Assembly: GCA_014695295.1 (NCBI GenBank)
Contig: JACJNY010000007.1
Location: 102,166-166,165, forward strand
DNA: 64,000 nt
DNA from: Microcoleus sp. FACHB-61
GTDB lineage: Bacteria > Cyanobacteriota > Cyanobacteriia > Cyanobacteriales > Microcoleaceae
Direction: 5' to 3'
Every line of letters begins with the position of its first letter. Positions within the stretch are counted from its first letter, which is position 1. Shown here piece after piece: positions 25,303 through 34,872 of the stretch. Below the pieces are notes generated by a model. That model searched no databases and had not been told where the DNA came from. It worked only from the letters and a program-made list of their open reading frames with translations. Both the position numbers and the translations under genes were made by a program.

Positions 25303-25319
25303 ATGATAACCATTATCGC
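25303..25319 (-). promoter_or_regulatory. Zur-box-like palindrome upstream of the COG0523 gene
   Basis: ATGATAACCATTATCGC contains perfect GATAA-N3-TTATC arms (25305-25317), like the site between znuA and znuC. It is 23 bp before the start codon. Confidence 0.68.
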
Positions 25320-25389
25320 TATTCTACACCAGACCTGCTGGCAGCGCCCACAATATTAAATAATGTTAATAAATTGTTCGTGAGAGCTT

Positions 25390-25452
25390 GTAGGGGCGAG
25401 TTTTACCAATAATATTTGCTGCAATTCAAAATATCGAGAAACCCGCCCCTCT
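25390..25452. repeat. GGGGCGAGTTT inverted-repeat element
   Basis: Starts GGGGCGAGTTTTACCAATAA and ends AAACCCGCCCCT, a degenerate copy of the element at 18547-18606. It occupies most of the gap between the two GTPase genes. Confidence 0.6.
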
Positions 25453-25462
25453 CAGATGACAA

Positions 25463-26500
25463 TTAGTTGTTAATTATAGCTGCAATTCGATCGCGCTCTA
25501 ACTCTCGACCGATCAGGACTAATTTGGTTTGACGGAGTTCGGAAGGTTGCCAAGGGCGATCGTAAAAATATTCTATGCGCGAGCCCACACCTTGCAAGAC
25601 CATCCTCATCGGTTTCTTGGGAACCGCCACAAACCCTTTAATCCGATAGATTTCCTCCTGCTGCATCAAGGATTGCAGTTTTTTCACCAAAGCTTCAGGT
25701 TCAAATTCGCGATCGGCAATAAAGAAAGTCGAGTTAATATCATCATCGTGTTCGTGTTCCTCCTCAGTGTCGTGGTGACTCGGACGAGACTCCAAATCAT
25801 CCTCAACCGCCGCATTAAATCCCATTAGCACATCGGGGTTAATTTCGCCCGCTTTGCATGGCACAATTTTTACACTCGGACGCAACTCTTGCTGCAACCA
25901 GCTTTGGACTTTCTTGTGAGTTTCAGCATCTACGCGATCGACCTTCGTTAAAAGTACCATATCGGCACAGGCTAACTGGTCTTCAAACAATTCCTCGATC
26001 GGAGTTTCGTGATCTAAACTAGAATCAGCCTGCCGCTGTGCCATCAAAGCATCGATATCACCGACAAAAGAACCGCTAGCAATAGCTTCGCAATCGACAA
26101 CAGCAACCACACCGTCTACAGTAGCACCCGTGCGAATTTCCGGCCAGCGGAAAGCTTGAATCAAAGGTTTAGGAAGTGCGAGGCCAGAAGTCTCAATTAA
26201 GATACAATCAATTTGTTCTCTGCGCTTCAACAATTCCTGCATAGTCGGCAAGAATTCCTCTTGAACAGTGCAGCAAAGACAACCATTTGTTAATTCAACA
26301 ATATTGCTGCTGACATTTTCTTCTTCGTCGTCGCAAACTTGGCAATCGCGCAGCAGTTCTCCGTCAATTCCGATTTCGCCAAATTCGTTCACCAGAACAG
26401 CAATGCGGCGACCTTGATTATTTTGCAATAAGTGGCGAATTAAGGTAGTTTTGCCGCTACCGAGAAAACCAGTGATGACAGTAACAGGGATTTTGTGCAT
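25463..26500 (-). CDS. cobW: CobW-like G3E family GTPase
   Basis: 345 residues. Walker A GFLGSGKTTLI, CxCC motif NGCLCCTVQEEF, VLIETSGLALPKPL-type switch and a TKVD base motif. A Cys pair CQVCDDEEEN before the CxCC motif, and a His/Asp-rich stretch HHDTEEEHEHDDD, set it apart from the neighbouring COG0523 paralogue. The C-terminal domain carries RIKGFVAVPKKP. CobW is thought to deliver cobalt in B12 synthesis. The gene lies downstream of the riboswitch-controlled DUF1636 gene in the same direction, though 368 bp with repeats separate them. Confidence 0.82.
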   Translation of the reverse strand: MHKIPVTVITGFLGSGKTTLIRHLLQNNQGRRIAVLVNEFGEIGIDGELLRDCQVCDDEEENVSSNIVELTNGCLCCTVQEEFLPTMQELLKRREQIDCILIETSGLALPKPLIQAFRWPEIRTGATVDGVVAVVDCEAIASGSFVGDIDALMAQRQADSSLDHETPIEELFEDQLACADMVLLTKVDRVDAETHKKVQSWLQQELRPSVKIVPCKAGEINPDVLMGFNAAVEDDLESRPSHHDTEEEHEHDDDINSTFFIADREFEPEALVKKLQSLMQQEEIYRIKGFVAVPKKPMRMVLQGVGSRIEYFYDRPWQPSELRQTKLVLIGRELERDRIAAIINN

Positions 26501-26567
26501 TGATAATTTTGTGCTTATTTGGTGGTGGGATATCTCGTTCCCAAGGTCTGCCTGGGAATGCCGATCT

Positions 26568-26622
26568 AGAGGCTCTGCCTCGCTGGAAGAAAGGAGCGCT
26601 TTTAATACGAGGCAGAGCCTCT
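26568..26622. repeat. 15-bp perfect inverted repeat
   Basis: AGAGGCTCTGCCTCG (26568-26582) and CGAGGCAGAGCCTCT (26608-26622) flank a 25-base loop; the nearby CCCAAGGTCTGCCTGGG is a further palindrome. Part of a common cyanobacterial interspersed element. It lies upstream of cobW. Confidence 0.7.
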
Positions 26623-26703
26623 GACTATGCGTTACCAGGCCGAGATCGTAGGTGACAACTTAAGACTGAAACCTACAATAAAAGTCGCTTTTAGGCGAAG
26701 TCT

Positions 26704-26790
26704 AGATCCCCCTAAATCCCCCTTAAGAAGGGGGACTTTGAGAATATTTCTTGTCCCCCCCTTATTAAGGGGGGTTAGGGGGGATCTAGA
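26704..26790. repeat. MITE-like GATCCCCC...GGGGGATC element
   Basis: The ends GATCCCCCTAAATCCCCC and GGGGTTAGGGGGGATC are complementary. Inside are CCCCCTTAAGAAGGGGG and CCCCTTATTAAGGGG hairpins. Same family as 15336-15630. Confidence 0.75.
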
Positions 26791-26868
26791 TTTCGATAAA
26801 AACAAGAGAGACGATCGGTTTGACGTTAAGTTGTCACCAATGGGCAGAGCATGGTAACGAGAAAGGCT

Positions 26869-27279
26869 CTAATTTACCAGTGGTGGAATCTTTGCTAAAA
26901 CACCTTTTTTCAGAGCTTGAGGACGCTCAGACCAAGGCAACAAACCGTCCGGTTTAGAATAATATTGACCCGCGCATTCGAGTACCGCCTCGACGCTTTC
27001 CGACTCATTTGCTGGTAAATCACCAAACAGATAAGTGTACTTTCCAACAGCAGCAAAAGACACCGCACAAGAGTGACTGCAAGCACTCATGCACTCAACC
27101 TCTTGAATCTCAAATTTATCAGAAAACTCCCAATCTTTAGCGAGTTGCGACAAATTTTCCATGAATTGTTGACCGCCGCTTTTGCCTTCGCGCTTGCCGT
27201 TTTTCCAAACACTAGCGCAAGCAGTGCAAACAAATAGACTGTGCTTTGTGCGTACAGCCGCATTAATTCCATCCATCAT
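26869..27279 (-). CDS. DUF1636 family metal-binding protein, B12-associated
   Basis: 136 residues. Cys motifs LFVCTACASVWK and VECMSACSHSCAVSF suggest a thioredoxin-like [2Fe-2S] or metal site, as in DUF1636 proteins, which are often encoded with cobalamin genes. A cobalamin riboswitch lies immediately upstream, so expression should fall when adenosylcobalamin is abundant. Two adjacent ATGs (27279 and 27276) follow GAGG; the first is used. CobW is encoded downstream on the same strand. The exact biochemical role is not known to me. Confidence 0.82.
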   Translation of the reverse strand: MMDGINAAVRTKHSLFVCTACASVWKNGKREGKSGGQQFMENLSQLAKDWEFSDKFEIQEVECMSACSHSCAVSFAAVGKYTYLFGDLPANESESVEAVLECAGQYYSKPDGLLPWSERPQALKKGVLAKIPPLVN

Positions 27280-27289
27280 CCGTACCTCG

Positions 27290-27430
<141 letters not shown>

Positions 27431-27499
27431 GATCGCGAAATCACATCATACCGCACTTGCCGCCTTTTTGGAAAAAAGTTATGTTGGTAATGTCGATCC

Positions 27500-27705
27500 A
27501 TCCCAAAAAAAATAACTTTTTGTGGAACAGGCATCTTGCCTGTTGCTGACAGGATATAACCCCACAAAAAAAATAACTCTTTGTGGAACAGGCATCTTGC
27601 CTGTTGCTGACAGGATAGAAACCCATCCCAAAAAAATTCGCTGTTTGTGTAACAGGCATCTTGCCTGTTAATGAGGGGCTAGAAGCCCTTCCCACAAGAA
27701 CATTA
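27500..27705. repeat. Three tandem TGGAACAGGCATCTTGCCTG units
   Basis: Copies near 27521, 27582 and 27644 (period about 61) each contain the palindrome AACAGGCATCTTGCCTGTT and the spacer CTGACAGGATA or its variants. They separate the riboswitch from the first kinase gene. Confidence 0.8.
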
Positions 27706-27716
27706 CTACAAAGTAT

Positions 27717-29768
27717 ATGAACGCCTTCCCCGATTTTTCCACTCACGGCTATCAGATTGAAAAAGAACTCGGACACAACAGTCTCGGCGGCCGAGTTACA
27801 TACTTAGCGAAAAATACGAATACTCAAAAATTAGTTGTAATTAAGCAATTTCAATTTGCCCAATTAGGTGCTAGCTGGACAGAATACGAAGCTTACGAAC
27901 AAGAAATTAAAGTTTTGCAAAATCTGGATTTCCCGGGCATTCCCCGCTATCTCGATTCTTTTCAAACTGACAGCGGTTTCTGCATGGTGCAGGAATACAA
28001 AAATGCCGAATCTGCTGTCGCGCGGACTTTTTCGCCGCCGGATATCAAGCAAATTGCGATCGCAACTTTAGAGATTTTAGTTGACCTGCAAGCTCAGAAA
28101 CCGCCGATAATTCACCGCGACATTAAGCCAGAAAACTTGTTAATAGATGACGAACTGAATGTTTATTTAGTTGACTTCGGTTTTGCACGAATTGGAGGCG
28201 GAAATATCGCCGCCAGCAGCGTTGTCAAAGGTACGATGGGATTCATGCCGCCGGAACAAATGTTCAACCGAGAATTAACCAAAGCATCCGACCTTTACGG
28301 CTTGGGGATAACGCTGATTTGCTTGTTAACCGGTACGAAATCTGCGGATGTCGGTAATTTAGTTGATGCCAATTATGGCATTCATTTCCGGCATTTAGTG
28401 CCGCCATTGCAGCAGGGTTGGATGAATTGGTTGGAGAGGATGGTAGCGCCGAGATTGCAAGACAGATATCCATCGGCTGCGGATGCTTTAACTGCGCTAG
28501 AATCTTTGGATGTCCGCAGCTTGCCGAAAGTGAGAATTGAGGGCGATCGCATTCAATTCACAGCTACTGAATATGGAGAAACCTTAACACAAACTATTGC
28601 AATTAGTAACCCAATTCCCGATACAATGCTTTGTGGCAGGTGGGAAGTCGCGCCGCATCCGAACGATCCGCCCCACACGCCCTACGACCACTCTTGGATC
28701 TCCTTTGAACCGCAGGCATTTGAAAGCAATGATATCGAGTGCAAAATCGCAGTCGATACGAGCAAATTGCTGGCAAGTCAAACTTACAACCGCCAAATCA
28801 TCTTGCGCGCAAATTCTGAACCCGAAACTCATAAAATAGAATTGCAAGCTACAACAGCCCCGCTGCCCGTACCGCAAAAAACTAATTTTTTGTCGGTATT
28901 CAGGCTGACTTTTATGTTCTGTTTTATATTAGGATTTTTTATGTGCTGTTTGCAGGTAACAGTTTCGATATTTAACTTTATTGATTATAAGTTGGTCGAT
29001 CCGTATATAGACCTGATGTTGTATTCTGGGACTAGTACTATCCTGCTTCCCATCTGTTTTACGAGTGGCTTATTGGGATTTTTTGTCGCCGAAATCGCCA
29101 TTACAGCCAAATTAAACAAATATGATTTTAATTGGTTTCTAGCTTTATGTGGAGGGTTAACAGGATTAATTTTTTATAATTTTATTAGCAGCATATTAAC
29201 CAGTATTGTTCTTGATATCGCGAAGGGTACGATCAATTATAAATTAATAAGTTTTGTGTATGCTGGGTCAGTGCTGGTTTCCCTCGCAGTAACTTTACTT
29301 GGAGCTTTAATACTAGGAGGAAGGATTACAAATGTTACGATCAAAAATATTACGATAGTAACAGTAGTAACAGTTATTATGCGGCTTTTATCATTTTCAG
29401 TGTATGGTTCTACCGCTAGAGTCGTCTGCATTCTAGCGGTGGCATCCCTGATTTACAAGATAGTCAATTCGGTATTTAACACGCTGATTGACGAGGAGAT
29501 AGCCAGACAAGTTCTTGAAGTAGATGCTACCAAAAGAGCTTTTTTTACTGCCGGATTTTGTATGAGTTTGTCAGTAGCATATATACTATTTTTAAACTTA
29601 AAATCTCAGTTAGAATGGGTTGAAGCCAGAGAAATATTAGTTGTAGGAGGAACGATAATGACATCTCTAGCCGTCACTGGAATTCCGTTAATTGACTCGA
29701 TCTTTTTTAAACCAAAAAGACTGCTTGCCAACTATCGCAAATCCCGACCAAATTTAATTAAACCGTAA
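27717..29768 (+). CDS. Membrane-bound Ser/Thr protein kinase (Hanks type)
   Basis: 683 residues. Kinase domain about 10-270: Gly-rich loop LGHNSLGGRVTYLA (imperfect), catalytic Lys in VVIKQFQF, HRDIKPENLL, VDFGFAR in place of DFG-type LDFG, and GTMGFMPPEQM activation segment. A middle domain of about 120 residues (IQFTATEYGETLTQTIAISN) resembles a beta-sandwich. The C-terminal part from about 395 has seven or so membrane helices, an unusual tail for this kinase class. It is paralogous to the next gene; both begin MNAFPDFS. Substrate unknown. Confidence 0.88.
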   Translation: MNAFPDFSTHGYQIEKELGHNSLGGRVTYLAKNTNTQKLVVIKQFQFAQLGASWTEYEAYEQEIKVLQNLDFPGIPRYLDSFQTDSGFCMVQEYKNAESAVARTFSPPDIKQIAIATLEILVDLQAQKPPIIHRDIKPENLLIDDELNVYLVDFGFARIGGGNIAASSVVKGTMGFMPPEQMFNRELTKASDLYGLGITLICLLTGTKSADVGNLVDANYGIHFRHLVPPLQQGWMNWLERMVAPRLQDRYPSAADALTALESLDVRSLPKVRIEGDRIQFTATEYGETLTQTIAISNPIPDTMLCGRWEVAPHPNDPPHTPYDHSWISFEPQAFESNDIECKIAVDTSKLLASQTYNRQIILRANSEPETHKIELQATTAPLPVPQKTNFLSVFRLTFMFCFILGFFMCCLQVTVSIFNFIDYKLVDPYIDLMLYSGTSTILLPICFTSGLLGFFVAEIAITAKLNKYDFNWFLALCGGLTGLIFYNFISSILTSIVLDIAKGTINYKLISFVYAGSVLVSLAVTLLGALILGGRITNVTIKNITIVTVVTVIMRLLSFSVYGSTARVVCILAVASLIYKIVNSVFNTLIDEEIARQVLEVDATKRAFFTAGFCMSLSVAYILFLNLKSQLEWVEAREILVVGGTIMTSLAVTGIPLIDSIFFKPKRLLANYRKSRPNLIKP

Positions 29769-29966
29769 AAACTTGTTCGCAGCAACGACTTTCAACCTCA
29801 ATGACTGAAGCCCTCACTAAAAACCTTACCAAACATTAAGAGTCTGCATTCCTGCCTGTTGTTGGCGGATTGTTTTGAGAGTTCGCTTTAAATCCAACTC
29901 TTAAAAACCTCGCTATTAACTATCACAACTCTCAACTACTAACTATCAACTATCAACTATTTACCT

Positions 29967-31241
29967 ATGAATGCTTTTCCTGACTTTTCCAACTACGGCT
30001 ATCAAATAACCCGCGAACTAGGACACAATCGCGCTGGCGGTAGAGTTACTTATCTCGCTACCGAAATTAATACCAAACGTTCTGTCGCTGTCAAACAATT
30101 TCAATTTGCCCAAACAGGCGCTAGTTGGGCTCAATATCAAGCGTGCGAACAAGAAATTCAGATTTTGCGAGAACTCGACTATCCTAGCATTCCCCGCTAT
30201 TTAGATTCCTTCCCAACTGCATCGGGTTTCTGCATGGTGCAAGAATACAAAAATGCCCCTTCCTTGGCAAATTGTAACCGCTGGAAGCCCGAACAAATCA
30301 AGCAAATTGCTATCTCTGTTTTAGAAATACTCAAATACCTGCAAAATCGGGTTCCGCCAGTCATCCACAGAGATTTAAAACCCGAAAATATCTTAGTAAA
30401 TGACCGGATGAATGTCAGCCTTGTCGATTTCGGATTTGCTAGAATCGGCGGGGGAGAAGTGGCCGCCAGCAGCGTTGTTAAAGGCACTTTGGGCTTTATG
30501 CCGCCCGAACAAATGTTCAATCGGCAGCTAACTGTTGCATCGGATTTATACAGTCTCGGCGCGACGCTAATTTGCTTGCTAATCGGCATCAATTCTACCG
30601 AAGTTGGCAGTTTGATGGACGATACCGGGCGGATTAATTTTAAACATCGCTTGCCGCAGCTAACTCCAGAGTTTCTTGACTGGCTGCAAAAAATGGTGGA
30701 ACCTAATTTCAAACACCGCTATCCTTCGGCGGATGCTGCCCTCAATGCTTTGATTCCCCTAGAGGTAGTTCAGCAGCGTAACAAGTCAAAACTCGCACTG
30801 ATATCAGTCGGATTATTAACAGCAATTGCTGCTATTTTTATTCCTTTGTTCTGGAAATTTCCCGAACCTCAAACAGCAGTCGATCTCAAACGAGTAATCA
30901 ACGCAGAAAAGTTAAATCCTCAGACTCAAGTGATGTTAACTGACGAATTAGAATCAACGAAACTTAGGGATGTTTGGTCTTTGAAGCAAAACAAAAAAGT
31001 CTATTTTGCTGTAAGTGCTGCTAACTTGCCAGAAGGAGAATATAGAAGTTATTGTAAGGTTGTCAACTCTCAAGGACTATTCGCAGCCCAGAGTCAATCT
31101 TATTTAAAAACGACGGGCGATCGATTAAATACTTGGTGTTGGTACAATTTTCAAAAAGATGACAAGCCGGGAAATTGGAAGTTTGAATTTTACTTAGACG
31201 GTGAAAGAGTGGCGCAAAATAGTTTCAAGGTGTTACCTTAG
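29967..31241 (+). CDS. Ser/Thr protein kinase with one membrane segment
   Basis: 424 residues. The kinase domain (about 10-265) is very close to that of the upstream gene: VAVKQFQF, HRDLKPENIL, VDFGFAR, GTLGFMPPEQM. One membrane helix (about 273-293, LALISVGLLTAIAAIFIPLFW) is followed by a C-terminal domain of about 130 residues, probably outside the membrane. The 198-bp gap to the upstream kinase has CTATCAA heptamers (about 29928-29966). Its end overlaps the convergent pilin-like gene by 17 bp. Tandem duplication with divergent sensor tails is likely. Confidence 0.88.
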   Translation: MNAFPDFSNYGYQITRELGHNRAGGRVTYLATEINTKRSVAVKQFQFAQTGASWAQYQACEQEIQILRELDYPSIPRYLDSFPTASGFCMVQEYKNAPSLANCNRWKPEQIKQIAISVLEILKYLQNRVPPVIHRDLKPENILVNDRMNVSLVDFGFARIGGGEVAASSVVKGTLGFMPPEQMFNRQLTVASDLYSLGATLICLLIGINSTEVGSLMDDTGRINFKHRLPQLTPEFLDWLQKMVEPNFKHRYPSADAALNALIPLEVVQQRNKSKLALISVGLLTAIAAIFIPLFWKFPEPQTAVDLKRVINAEKLNPQTQVMLTDELESTKLRDVWSLKQNKKVYFAVSAANLPEGEYRSYCKVVNSQGLFAAQSQSYLKTTGDRLNTWCWYNFQKDDKPGNWKFEFYLDGERVAQNSFKVLP

Positions 31242-31824
31242 TTGTTCCGGGCTGGCAGTGAATTTCGTTGCCGTCCAAAGTTGGCGGATTCCAAGTTTCT
31301 GCATAACTTGCATTAATTCGATCGCTCTGGCATAGAGCAGTAATAGTTCTTATTAGATTACTACCCTTTTCTTTGTAAGCAAATACTGCGCCCGTGTAGG
31401 ATTTATCGGGGTTGCTATCAGTAGGTTTGACGATCGCGATCGCGCTTTCAAATTGTGCTGGTTCGCGGTGATTGTGCAAAGTTTGAACCGGACCCATTGA
31501 TGAGACGCTCGTGTAATTATAGTTCTTGGTCTGTATCTGTTCTTTAAGTCCAATACGCAATTTTGCAATGGAATCGCTAAATTGACCGTATTCTGCATAG
31601 TAAGATTGCTGGCTTTGATTGATGATTCCAAGATATTGTAGGGCTTCTGGATATTGCTTAGCCCTTGACCGGACGATCGTATTGAGTTTTAAATCGTAAA
31701 AAGACGCCATGATGCCAGCCATAACCGCGCTGTAAATTGCAATCCTCGGCAGCAAACTGGATACTGGCAATCTCGATTTTTTACTGGCTTTAGCTACATT
31801 GACTGACATTTTTTTAACTGACAT
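31225..31824 (-). CDS. Type IV pilin-like protein lacking a prepilin cleavage site
   Basis: 199 residues. The body has the cyanobacterial PilA/GspH-like pattern RSRAKQYPEALQYLGIINQS followed by QQSYYAEYGQFSDSIAKL, and a two-Cys C-terminus (LCQSDRI...IHCQPG). The N-terminal hydrophobic helix is present (IAIYSAVMAGIMASF), but the G/F cleavage junction and +5 Glu are missing. It is therefore probably a membrane-anchored pilin relative that is not processed. It converges on and overlaps the second kinase gene. Confidence 0.72.
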   Translation of the reverse strand: MSVKKMSVNVAKASKKSRLPVSSLLPRIAIYSAVMAGIMASFYDLKLNTIVRSRAKQYPEALQYLGIINQSQQSYYAEYGQFSDSIAKLRIGLKEQIQTKNYNYTSVSSMGPVQTLHNHREPAQFESAIAIVKPTDSNPDKSYTGAVFAYKEKGSNLIRTITALCQSDRINASYAETWNPPTLDGNEIHCQPGTTKVTP

Positions 31825-31879
31825 AAAGTAAATTTGCCAAGCTTGTAGGGTGCGCTACAAGCACCCTACAGATTACAAA

Positions 31880-33262
31880 TTATGCAGTTTCGTGCTGTTT
31901 GTGCCATGCGGGATGCCACAGCAATTCAGCAGTCGATCGCTTCTCGACCATTTCAGGAGTAATCATACAATTAGCTACATCCTTGCGAGAAGGCAACTCG
32001 TACATCACATCCAGCATTAACTCCTCTAAAATGCTGCGGAGAGCTCTGGCGCCTGTTTTGCGACGATAGGCCTCCTGGGCGATCGCCCGTAACGCTTCCG
32101 GCTGGAATTCCAATTCCACGCTGTCCATCTTCAACAGCTTTTGATACTGCTTCACCAGCGCATTCCGGGGCTCGGTCAATATCTGCATCAAAGCTGCTTC
32201 ATCCAGCGGCGAAATCACAGTCACCACCGGAATCCGCCCCACAAACTCAGGAATCAAACCAAACTTGACTAAATCGTCCGGCTGTACCTGCTGCAAAATA
32301 TCAGCAGCCCGCTTGTCTTTCGCCGGCAAAGTTGAGTTGCTGTCGCTTTCTGTTGGCTGAATAAAGCCCAAGGATTTTTTACCCAAACGCTGTTCAACTA
32401 TTTTTTCCAAACCGACAAAAGCACCCCCGCAAATAAATAGAATTTTGCTCGTGTCAATTTGAATAAAATCTTGGTAAGGATGTTTGCGGCCGCCTTGCGG
32501 GGGCACGTTAACCACTGTTCCTTCCAACATTTTTAGCAGCGCTTGCTGCACTCCTTCTCCCGATACATCCCTAGTGATCGAAGTGTTTTCGCTTTTGCGA
32601 GCAATCTTGTCAATTTCATCAATATAAATAATGCCGCGCTGCGCCGATTCGACATCAAAATCCGACATTTGCAAAAGCCGCAACAAAATATTTTCTACAT
32701 CGTCGCCGACATATCCAGCTTCTGTCAGAGTCGTCGCATCGGCTACCGCAAACGGGACTTCCAGCATTTGCGCCAAACTTTGCGCTAACAAAGTTTTGCC
32801 ACAACCTGTGGGCCCGACTAGCAGGATGTTAGATTTTTGCAGTTCAACATCGCTGTCAGGGGAAGACTTGTCGCTATCTTTAGCTTGGTCAACGCTCAAG
32901 CGCTTGTAGTGGTTGTAAACTGCTACAGAAAGGACTTTTTTTGCTGAATGCTGGCCGATAACGTGGTTGTCTAAATGCTGCTTAATCTCTGTCGGTTTCG
33001 GAATTTGACCTAAAACAATTTTCGATTTATTCGATCGACCCGGGCGCCGCGTTCCTTGTCCCTGAGACTCTCGCACCTCTGATTGGGGAATCTGTTGACC
33101 AATTGTTTTACTGGAGTCAAAAAACTCCTCCTCTAAAATTTCATTGCACAGTTCCACGCATTCATCGCAAATGTAGACGCCGGGCCCAGCTATTAACTTG
33201 CGGACGTACTCTTGCGACTTGCCGCAAAAGGAGCATCTCAGATGGGAGTCATATTTTGACAT
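31880..33262 (-). CDS. clpX: ATP-dependent Clp protease ATP-binding subunit ClpX
   Basis: 460 residues. Zinc-finger with Cys10, Cys13, Cys32 and Cys35, then Walker [13 protein letters not shown], Walker [12 protein letters not shown], the [20 protein letters not shown] sensor/pore neighbourhood, and the arginine-finger region in the C-terminal small domain ([20 protein letters not shown]). Unfolds tagged proteins and feeds ClpP. clpP and tig, often upstream of clpX in cyanobacteria, are not adjacent here. The upstream gap 33263-33497 has AGTCATTAGTCCTTAGTCAG heptamer-like repeats. Confidence 0.96.
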   Translation of the reverse strand: MSKYDSHLRCSFCGKSQEYVRKLIAGPGVYICDECVELCNEILEEEFFDSSKTIGQQIPQSEVRESQGQGTRRPGRSNKSKIVLGQIPKPTEIKQHLDNHVIGQHSAKKVLSVAVYNHYKRLSVDQAKDSDKSSPDSDVELQKSNILLVGPTGCGKTLLAQSLAQMLEVPFAVADATTLTEAGYVGDDVENILLRLLQMSDFDVESAQRGIIYIDEIDKIARKSENTSITRDVSGEGVQQALLKMLEGTVVNVPPQGGRKHPYQDFIQIDTSKILFICGGAFVGLEKIVEQRLGKKSLGFIQPTESDSNSTLPAKDKRAADILQQVQPDDLVKFGLIPEFVGRIPVVTVISPLDEAALMQILTEPRNALVKQYQKLLKMDSVELEFQPEALRAIAQEAYRRKTGARALRSILEELMLDVMYELPSRKDVANCMITPEMVEKRSTAELLWHPAWHKQHETA

Positions 33263-33497
33263 ATTTGCCTCTTACTTTACGGTTGCCGTTGCTTGTTTCG
33301 ACTGGGGAAGTTGCCGCGGGATCGACCTTAGCTCTGCCCTAGAAAGGTTTCCCGATCGGACACCCAAGCCAGTCAAGCTTCGCGATCTCTATTTCTAAGT
33401 TAACACTTTTGAGGCCTCAGTCATTAGTCCTTAGTCAGTAGTCATTCGACCAAATTTTGAATTTTTAATTTTCACTTGAAGGTAAAGCAGCAGTGGC

Positions 33498-33941
33498 TTA
33501 CCATTTTTTGTATGCCAAAAATTTCCCAGACATAATTATTTTCACTCGATCGCCTTTTGGGTCTGCTTCTTTCTCGACATCTAAAGTAAAGTCGATCGCG
33601 CTCATAATCCCGTCACCAAATTTTTCGTGAATCACTGCTTTGAGCGGCATCCCGTAAACCTGCATAATTTCATAGAAACGATAAATCAGGGGATCAACCG
33701 GAACCGAGGCATCCAAAGAACCTTTTAACGGAGGTTCACAGAGAATTGCTGCCGTCTCGCTATTTAGGCCCAAAGCCGAAACAATTTTCTCGGCTTCATC
33801 TTCAGATGCGGTTGCTTGACGGTAAATAACCGCGGCAATCCAAACTTCGTCGCGCCCCAAAACTTTTTCCAAATCTGCAAAACTAATTCCCTTAGCTTTT
33901 TTAGCAGCCAAAAGCTTTTCTGTAATTTCTGAAATTGCCAT
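33498..33941 (-). CDS. cynS: Cyanate hydratase (cyanase)
   Basis: 147 residues from ATG 33941, preceded by GGGAGAA; the frame runs five codons further upstream. Converts cyanate and bicarbonate to ammonia and CO2. The catalytic block [20 protein letters not shown] followed by [12 protein letters not shown] holds the conserved Arg, Glu and Ser; the N-terminal domain is a helix-turn-helix-like dimerisation unit. No cyanate/nitrate transporter genes are adjacent. Confidence 0.95.
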   Translation of the reverse strand: MAISEITEKLLAAKKAKGISFADLEKVLGRDEVWIAAVIYRQATASEDEAEKIVSALGLNSETAAILCEPPLKGSLDASVPVDPLIYRFYEIMQVYGMPLKAVIHEKFGDGIMSAIDFTLDVEKEADPKGDRVKIIMSGKFLAYKKW

Positions 33942-34278
33942 TAAATATTCTCCCACTCACTGCTGTGTCAGATTTGGAATATGTCTCACATTTTGGTAAT
34001 TTTGTCAATACCAACTTGAGAAAAACCACCCAATTGATAACTCGGAACTTCAACAAAAGCTTGTTTCGTAAACCCCCACAACTCATACAAGTTTAGATTT
34101 TAGATTTTAGATTGGCAATGACAGATGACTACCAGGGTTGAGAGCTAGTCAACAGTTGCATTCTTTTTTCTAACTGGCATCACCACTGATAAATCCCAAA
34201 ATAACTCATAACTGCCCTGCGGCAATGGTACAGTTGGCAGTATATGTAGTACAAGTTATACAAGCAAAGGCATTCGGC

Positions 34279-34302
34279 ATTCGGCAAACTGCCGAATTTT
34301 TA
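34279..34302 (+). terminator. Intrinsic terminator-like hairpin in the cynS/STAS gap
   Basis: ATTCGGCA-AAC-TGCCGAAT followed by TTTTAT. No gene on the plus strand ends upstream of it, so it may close an unannotated transcript starting in 33957-34270 or be an interspersed repeat (GGCATTCGGCATTCGGC is duplicated). Confidence 0.45.
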
Positions 34303-34380
34303 TCGTGCTAGCCTGAAGCTCAATCCTCGCTCCTGCAGCCAAAGCCCCTTTACCGCTAACAACCCACAACCGACAAAAGT

Positions 34381-34725
34381 ATGGAGATTAAGACCAAAGA
34401 TTACACGCTCCAGTACGATCGCACTACCCAAACAGTCACCTGCAGCGGCTCGTTCCGGCTCAGCCAGGTGGAAGAATACGCGCCGATCGTCGATCTGCTC
34501 AACGAAGTGGCTGAATCCTCGCCAAACACGATTACTCTAGACTTGCGAAAGTTAGAATTTTTAAATAGTTCAGGAATTAATATTGTCTCAAAATTTGTCA
34601 TCAAAGTGCGCCAGCAAAAAAATATTCAAATCGCCATAAAAGGCTCTAAACAGATCCCCTGGCAGAAAAAATCCCTGAAGAACTTGCAGCGGCTGATGCC
34701 TTCCTTGCACTTAGAATTGGAATAG
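34381..34725 (+). CDS. Slr1659-like STAS-domain regulator
   Basis: 114 residues. The segment TITLDLRKLEFLNSSGINIV resembles the STAS loop of anti-sigma-factor antagonists, with a Ser at the usual phosphorylation site (NSSGI). Similar small proteins (Slr1659 type) occur next to kinases in cyanobacteria. It precedes a coiled-coil PAS histidine kinase by 147 bp on the same strand, so the two may form one partner-switching module. No Slr1658-like ATPase partner is seen. Confidence 0.7.
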   Translation: MEIKTKDYTLQYDRTTQTVTCSGSFRLSQVEEYAPIVDLLNEVAESSPNTITLDLRKLEFLNSSGINIVSKFVIKVRQQKNIQIAIKGSKQIPWQKKSLKNLQRLMPSLHLELE

Positions 34726-34872
34726 TAGAGAAAAAGGTAAAGATGAACCCCAGGCTAAGTCCGAGAACCAGGAGGAGGGCGACTGAAGTTAATGGGAATA
34801 AGTCATAGTTAAGCTAGCACAAAACCGTAAAAAACTTCACAACAGACTAAAAATTACCAATTTTCAATTGCT

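Noticed and set aside
27441..27776. 111-residue minus-strand frame
   Set aside because: Composed of the three tandem GGAACAGGC repeats and overlaps the kinase start.
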